In this document: in pieces, positions 59,178-64,000 of the stretch | Position numbering within the stretch: position 1 is the first letter of the stretch | How the letters are laid out: every line of letters begins with the position of its first letter | Assembly: GCA_021234155.1 (NCBI GenBank) | Contig: JAJEKV010000003.1 | Span: 27,699,166 to 27,763,165, forward strand | DNA: 64,000 nucleotides | Direction: 5' to 3' | Origin: Isoetes taiwanensis | Taxonomy: Eukaryota > Streptophyta > Lycopodiopsida > Isoetales > Isoetaceae | Made by a program: the position numbers and the translations under genes | The notes under the pieces: model-generated | Database searches by the model: none | What the model was told of the DNA's origin: nothing | What the model saw: only the letters and a program-made list of their open reading frames with translations

Positions 59178-60566
59178 ATGGCTCGCCCAACCCTGCAGCA
59201 GTGGTACTTAGACGGAGAGCATTGGGACCCTACGGTTCCCTTTGATCTTCTTCACCTCTACTTGCTTCAGCGGGTAGATCTTATCTCCAACATGCAGGGC
59301 CATCCAGATTATGCTGCTTTCCTTCAGTTCTATTGTGAGGAGATTGTACCTGCATGCGTTTACAATGAAGACGATGAGCAGCTTTATCTTGACTCCCACA
59401 CCCTGCACCAGATGTTAGGGGGTGATGAGCATGCCCGCAATGTCATCAAAGGCATCAGACGGCGAGGCACCGACCTTCCTATTGTTACAATAGATCGGGA
59501 AATTTGTTTTGAGGCCCGATTTGCACTGGCCATTATCATGGACCAGTACATAGAGGATGAGGAGATTCCTGCTGAGCATTCTTCTACGCCTCTACCTCCT
59601 GACCCAGAAGATGACGAAGTCGTCAACGAGCAGGATTTTGTAAGGTGGAAGGAACTTGCCACAGAAGCCCCTACCAGCCGACAGAAAGCCCTCAAGCTCG
59701 AAGGGTTAAACCTTCTCCCTGCAGTACTCTTGAATGACCAAGAGTACCTGATCTTTGAGGATATCATGTGGGCCTACCGTGTTCTTACTGGAATCCGCCG
59801 CAAGAAAATAGAGATTCTCTATGACCTTGCGGAGTATTGCCAAGATGACTTCATCGACTTCACCACACCGGTTGTGCAACCCGCACCAGTAGAGAGCCTA
59901 TTGGCATATCAGCCCGAGGAGCGAGAGCCCGTTGAGACTCTTCTGTCACTTCGTCAGTTCCTACTGAGTGACACACCCCAGCCTCCAGAAGAGCAGTTTG
60001 CGGCCCCGACACGGCCATCTCTCTCGGATCCGCCTTTGCAAATCACCATGGGAGAGGTGGATCAGGATGAGGAAGACCTTTGGGACACCAAGGTCAGCCT
60101 TAAGGATGACAGGGAAGAAGAAGAAGAGGAGAAACTCCCCATCAATTTGGAAAAGGAAGCGGAAACCTCCACCGACCCTCAGGTTAGGGCAATGGGCAAC
60201 CATGTGGCCCGATTCTTTCTCTCCGCCTTCCGTCAAGGAGAGGTGCTATTTTTCTCCAAGAACCTAGGGCCTTCTTCTGAAGCTTCTTGGTGGGCGCTCC
60301 GAGCCATATCCACTTCAGCGGGCCATAAGAAGATTGACTATCACGTTACCACCATTACTTTGGTCCGTAGAGATTTGGCTATAGCAGCATTGGGGGACGT
60401 GGCGGGCTGCGCTAACATGCGCCTCCTTGTGGCGGCGCCTCTGGCTACTTGCTTACCACCTGAGGCAGCAGCTCGAGCTGCCCTTTCTGCTAGCTCTAGC
60501 GCCACTTTGATGCGTTATCGTCCACCTCCTCAGCCAATGGACGAAGACGAGGGACCTAGCTCCTAA
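59178..60566 (+). CDS. Unrecognised acidic 462-residue protein
   Basis: ATG 59178 chosen over the upstream in-frame hydrophobic stretch because it follows the TATA box and a CT-rich leader. No internal stop. The N-terminal third looks globular (LQQWYLDGEHWDPTVPFDLL, YAAFLQFYCEEIVPACVYNE, QMLGGDEHARNVIKGIRRRG); a middle segment is acidic (REEEEEEKLPINLEKEAE); the C-terminal part has HVARFFLSAFRQGEVLFF and an Ala-rich end. No domain recognised. It lies between the H3 segment and gag on the same strand and is the only long pre-gag frame that is undamaged, so it may be the conserved accessory protein of this element family. Confidence 0.5.
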   Translation: MARPTLQQWYLDGEHWDPTVPFDLLHLYLLQRVDLISNMQGHPDYAAFLQFYCEEIVPACVYNEDDEQLYLDSHTLHQMLGGDEHARNVIKGIRRRGTDLPIVTIDREICFEARFALAIIMDQYIEDEEIPAEHSSTPLPPDPEDDEVVNEQDFVRWKELATEAPTSRQKALKLEGLNLLPAVLLNDQEYLIFEDIMWAYRVLTGIRRKKIEILYDLAEYCQDDFIDFTTPVVQPAPVESLLAYQPEEREPVETLLSLRQFLLSDTPQPPEEQFAAPTRPSLSDPPLQITMGEVDQDEEDLWDTKVSLKDDREEEEEEKLPINLEKEAETSTDPQVRAMGNHVARFFLSAFRQGEVLFFSKNLGPSSEASWWALRAISTSAGHKKIDYHVTTITLVRRDLAIAALGDVAGCANMRLLVAAPLATCLPPEAAARAALSASSSATLMRYRPPPQPMDEDEGPSS

Positions 60567-60730
60567 ATAATTGTACTATGTATTTTGCATTTGAAATAGT
60601 TGTACAATTTTCAGCTAGCAATGTCTTAAGCCATGGTTATCACTTGTGATGTGTTATCCTTTATGGTTACTGTCTATTGTAGCAATCAATACATAATGCC
60701 CATATAATTTTGAATCAGTCTCTTCCATGA

Positions 60731-61288
60731 CGAGTCATTACGCCTCCTGGAATTGTTGGTACTATATACTCATTCCGCCATTTTGCAGAAGAAACACTGG
60801 AGGAGTACGAAGAGAGGATCACAGAACAGATATTGAGGGATGACCAAGGACCCCCTGAACAAGATTACGGTCAAAGATACGGCGAGTATCCGGAACAAGA
60901 AAGCAACGATGAGATGGAGGAACCTGCAGAGCCAGAAGAACCTTATGATCCAGACAAGGGGATGGAGATAGTTACCATCCTCCGGGAACGGGCCTTCGAT
61001 GATCTGAAATGGACCCTCTGCCGCACATGGGACTACTGGAATATGTCCAGACATGAAGCTTTCGAGGATGCCAATGACCACCTCTGGCAAATCTTCTACG
61101 CACTACGGAGGCTTTTCAACCTTCTCATCATTAGCCCCACTTGGGATTATCAACCCGTTATCATCCAGGCTTGGGCACGTTACAAGCTCGTCCGAGTATG
61201 CGGTGAAGTGTGCGCTATTCCGTCATGTATCCCTTTGCAAATCCCTAAGCCGGATCTTCTAGTTTTGTGTTCTTATGCTTCAGTATGA
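60731..61288 (+). CDS. Unrecognised ORF between accessory ORF and gag
   Basis: Open from 60731 (no ATG); a splice acceptor-like TTTTGCAG ends at 60788. Reads EETLEEYEERITEQILRDDQ, an acidic Pro/Glu region, then a helical part LKWTLCRTWDYWNMSRHEAF and WQIFYALRRLFNLLIISPTW, stopping at 61288. It may be a second exon of the preceding gene. No family recognised. Confidence 0.35.
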   Translation, partial: RVITPPGIVGTIYSFRHFAEETLEEYEERITEQILRDDQGPPEQDYGQRYGEYPEQESNDEMEEPAEPEEPYDPDKGMEIVTILRERAFDDLKWTLCRTWDYWNMSRHEAFEDANDHLWQIFYALRRLFNLLIISPTWDYQPVIIQAWARYKLVRVCGEVCAIPSCIPLQIPKPDLLVLCSYASV

Positions 61289-61855
61289 CTAAGGAAATGA
61301 CCTGTATCAGATCCACTTATGTATTATATAACTATAAGTTTATAAATTTCCAGTGAGAAGCTCTTTGATGTAACCGTTACTTCGCTTGTAATTAAAATCT
61401 TCCGTCGTTTTGCGTGTTCACTTTCTTTTCTCGACATTACCTAAAATGATCTTGCTGTGACACTTATTGTTACTGTAATTTTTCTTATATCATCTTATGG
61501 TTAATATAGACGGTGCACGCAACGCCGCCTGGCAGACACCCTCAAACGCCAGTCGGTTAACACCCGAACAAGAATTGATGTTGATGAAAAGACAACTAGG
61601 CGAATTCTGAGGGCTTATGTGTTGCATGCTAACCCACCGGCATGTACAAGAAGGCGGACCCGGAGCTACCTCGTTGCCGCCTAGTCCACCCTACGGCCGT
61701 CCCCACCACGAACCAGCCACAGCCACCTGCGGAAGAGGGGCCCACTCTAAAGCGCCGGAGGCTCCTCTAGAGGCAGTGCCACCTCTTCAAAATCGCCGCC
61801 GGTGTCAACCGAATCGTCGCATCATCGGTGACCATACAAAGCGCCCGAGATAAGA

Positions 61856-63240
61856 ATGCATAAGGCGGTTGATCTGACTATAACTAGCATATGGAAGAAT
61901 AGAAAATTGGCCCAATTTGATGGGAAATCTAGAGGCGGATTGAATGCCGAATCCTGGTTGGACGAAATGAAGGAGTTCGGGAGGTCCTATGGCATGACAG
62001 AAAAGGATACAGGAAAGGTTGCCACCACAAATCTTACCGGAGCTGCCCGTATTTGGTGGAAGGGCTATGCCAGAGCCAAACATCTGGACAGGAGTAGATG
62101 CAACTTCAGAAAGTTTGCCAAGGCCTTCAAGTCGCATTATGTGCCTCGTGCACACAAATGCCAACAGATCCAGACTTTCTACAGATTGGAGCAGAAAAGT
62201 ATGTCTGTACAGGCTTACACGGATGAGTTTATGCGCCTGAGGCTATATGTACCTGGTATGAATGAGAAAAGGGCAGTGGAAGGCTATATTGAGGGATTGG
62301 CACCATCAATCAAACGGATGGTTAAGGCCATAGACCGAAATCAATTCAGGAGGCCGAGGCTAAAGCATTGAGCCTCGAGGAGGACACACCAAGGAACCAG
62401 TATCCGCGTCCGGCTCCTTACTCGCAGCCACGGCCGTCCACACCTTACAAACCCCGCTCGCCAAGTCCGGGGCCCTCTCAACAGAACTCCTACGGCCGCC
62501 AGGAGAAGAAAGTCGCCTTTAGCACGCCAGATAAGCAGAACAATGCCGGTAAGGAAGTTCGGACCTCTTACAGATCCATTCCTAAAGAGGCGGAGAACAG
62601 CTCCGTAGAGATAAGGCATGCTCTGAGTGTATGAGGCTGGACACTTCATGCGAGAATTGTCCATATGTTACCCGGAACGCCCGGTGGCCATGGCCGACCT
62701 CGATTGGGATGAACTTGAGTCAACATTACCTCTTGATGAGGGCGCTCCAGGTACATTCGGGCGTCTCATATCCTTGCGACTATAGAAACCGGCAATCTTT
62801 GAAAGTCGACTGTTTGTCATTTCCACCATAGGCCAAGTAGGCGGTAAGCCTTTTGTAATTCTTATGGATACGGGGGAGTACACATAATTTTGCTTCTCCT
62901 AGAATGGCCCGGGTCCTACAACTGGAAACCCTAAGGTCACGCGACCAGAGGCTGTCACTTTAGCCCGATGGTAAGGTTAGACATACTCATGGTCGTCGCA
63001 TCAATCTTAAGATGCGGTTGCCCGAGCGCACCGGTTGCTATGGGTGCGAGTTAATGGATATTGGCAAATCACGACCTCATTGTTGGAATGGAATTCTTGG
63101 CATGCGCAAAAGCCAACATAGGCTGCGAGAAGAGAAGTTACCTTCAACGCAGCTAATGGAGCCAGCGTAACTATAAAAGGTGAACCATTCAACCCTATCA
63201 TGCGTCTATGTCCATCCGGCGGTTAGATAAAGCTATACGC
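61856..63240 (+). pseudogene. Gypsy gag and protease, frameshifted
   Basis: Gag core from 61856: LAQFDGKSRGGLNAESWLDE, TNLTGAARIWWKGYA, FAKAFKSHYVPRAHK, FYRLEQKSMSVQAYTDEFMR, IEGLAPSIKRMVKA (retrotransposon gag domain, which packages element RNA). The frame changes near 62345, then a Pro/Ser-rich linker (YPRPAPYSQPRPSTPYKPRS). A zinc-knuckle remnant (CSEC in one frame, AGHFMRE in another) lies near 62620-62660. Protease signature LMDTG at 62862-62875 is followed by a frame break before HNFASPRMARVLQL. At least four breaks, so no active polyprotein. Confidence 0.75.
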
Positions 63241-63404
63241 AAGCAAAAGCTTCTGCGTTATTAGACTTGCTTCCATTGAGTCGGGATGCTAAGCAAAACC
63301 AAGTAATCAACACCTTGCCCGGGGATTGCGGTATTCTCCATGAATTTAGCGATCTTTTCCCAGACGAGATCCAGAAGCTTCCTCCTTTTAGAGGGTAGAA
63401 TGTG

Positions 63405-64000
63405 AGATAGCTTTAGAGCCAGGTACTAAGCCTACCAGCAAGGCCCCGTACCGTATGAGTCCCCCAGAGTTGGCAGAGCTTAAGAAGCAACTTCAAGAGC
63501 TACTAAACCTAGGTTTTATTCGACCTAGCGTTTCGCCTTTTGGCGCCCCTACTCTTTTTGTAAAGAAAAAGGACGGCTCCTTGAGAATGTGTATTGATTA
63601 TCGGCAACTCAACAAGCATACCATCAAGAATCGCTATGCTTTGCCAAGGGCAGGTGATCTAATGGATCAGTTGCAAGGGGCCAAGTATTTTTCCAAGATT
63701 GATCTTCGCTCGGGATATCATCAGATAAGGATTAAAGAGGAGGACATCCATAAATCTGCTTTTCGCACTAGATACGGGCATTATGAGTTTATCGTTATGC
63801 CTTTCGGATTAACTAATGCCCCCGCAACGTTTATGCGGTTAATGAATGATGTTTTCCGACAATACTTGGATGATTTTGTTGTTATTTTCTTTGACGACAT
63901 TCTCATCTACAGTAAGACTCTAGAAGAGCATGAGAAACATCTTAAATTGGCCCTACAAAAGTGAAGACGTCATCAGCTTTTTGCCAAGTTCTCTAAGTGC
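63405..64000 (+). pseudogene. Gypsy reverse transcriptase, 5' part, with TGA
   Basis: [95 protein letters not shown], then the active site [13 protein letters not shown] with both Asp present. A TGA at 63962-63964 interrupts; the same frame continues RRHQLFAKFSKC to the window edge, which is normal RT sequence, so the TGA is a nonsense change. Clearly Ty3/gypsy-type. RNase H and integrase would follow outside the window. Confidence 0.85.

Larger units (their letters stand above)
55305..64000 (+). mobile_element. Ty3/gypsy retrotransposon with long pre-gag region (continues past window)
   Basis: 5' LTR, primer-binding site, about 4.9 kb of unusual coding sequence, then gag, protease and RT on the same strand. 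Inserted into the copia element. Several frames are broken, so this copy looks non-autonomous. Extra ORFs ahead of gag are known in some plant gypsy groups (Ogre/Tat), but those use a different primer tRNA. RNase H, integrase and the 3' LTR lie outside the window. Confidence 0.75.

Overview
This is a repeat-dense stretch of a eukaryotic nuclear genome, most probably a land plant. The pointers are short GT-AG introns (65-91 bp), Ty1/copia and Ty3/gypsy retrotransposons with plant-type primer sites, Mutator-like (MULE) and PIF/Harbinger DNA transposons, a last exon of the plant sugar-phosphate/phosphate translocator family, and an ARF-type GTPase remnant. I cannot name the species. I see no prokaryotic operon, CRISPR array or complete rRNA/tRNA gene. 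Nearly every recognisable coding segment carries a frameshift or nonsense codon. The clearest exception is a PIF/Harbinger transposase at 21320-22462.

Layout. 0.5-1.6 kb: decayed ARM/HEAT-repeat gene (minus). 3.06-12.04 kb: a probable ~9 kb MULE whose two ends carry arrays of the 12-mer GGAAACCCTTCC in both orientations. Inside it are a broken MULE transposase (plus) and a second, convergent gene (minus, 9.67-7.09 kb), a layout like that of maize MuDR. 12.52-13.67 kb: a PIF/Harbinger element with TTA target duplications that carries only the Myb/SANT-type gene, interrupted by TAG. 21.2-24.1 kb: a second PIF/Harbinger element with an intact DDE transposase and a convergent, frameshifted Myb/SANT gene. 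26.1-31.8 kb: two inverted ~680-bp copies of an unknown sequence, each keeping a Cys-rich ORF open, with a small MITE and a MULE transposase fragment between them. 32.9-36.2 kb: higher-order AGATTC minisatellite. 36.5-39.7 kb: ~1.62-kb tandem duplication, each copy with one intact translocator last exon. 40.1-42.1 kb: a 2-kb polypyrimidine tract. 43-50 kb: degenerate duplications, a SINE-like fragment, the ARF pseudogene, a minisatellite and a possible LINE tail. 53.5-55.3 kb: 3' half of a copia element (minus), cut by a Ty3/gypsy element that starts at 55305 and runs off the window.

The most unusual object is that gypsy element. After a 1.6-kb LTR and a tRNA-Met-type primer site it has about 5 kb of extra coding sequence ahead of gag. 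This includes an almost complete histone H3 fold at the C-terminus of a longer reading frame, plus two unrecognised acidic ORFs. Gag, protease and reverse transcriptase follow. The H3 segment lost its last residues through a CGA-to-TGA change.
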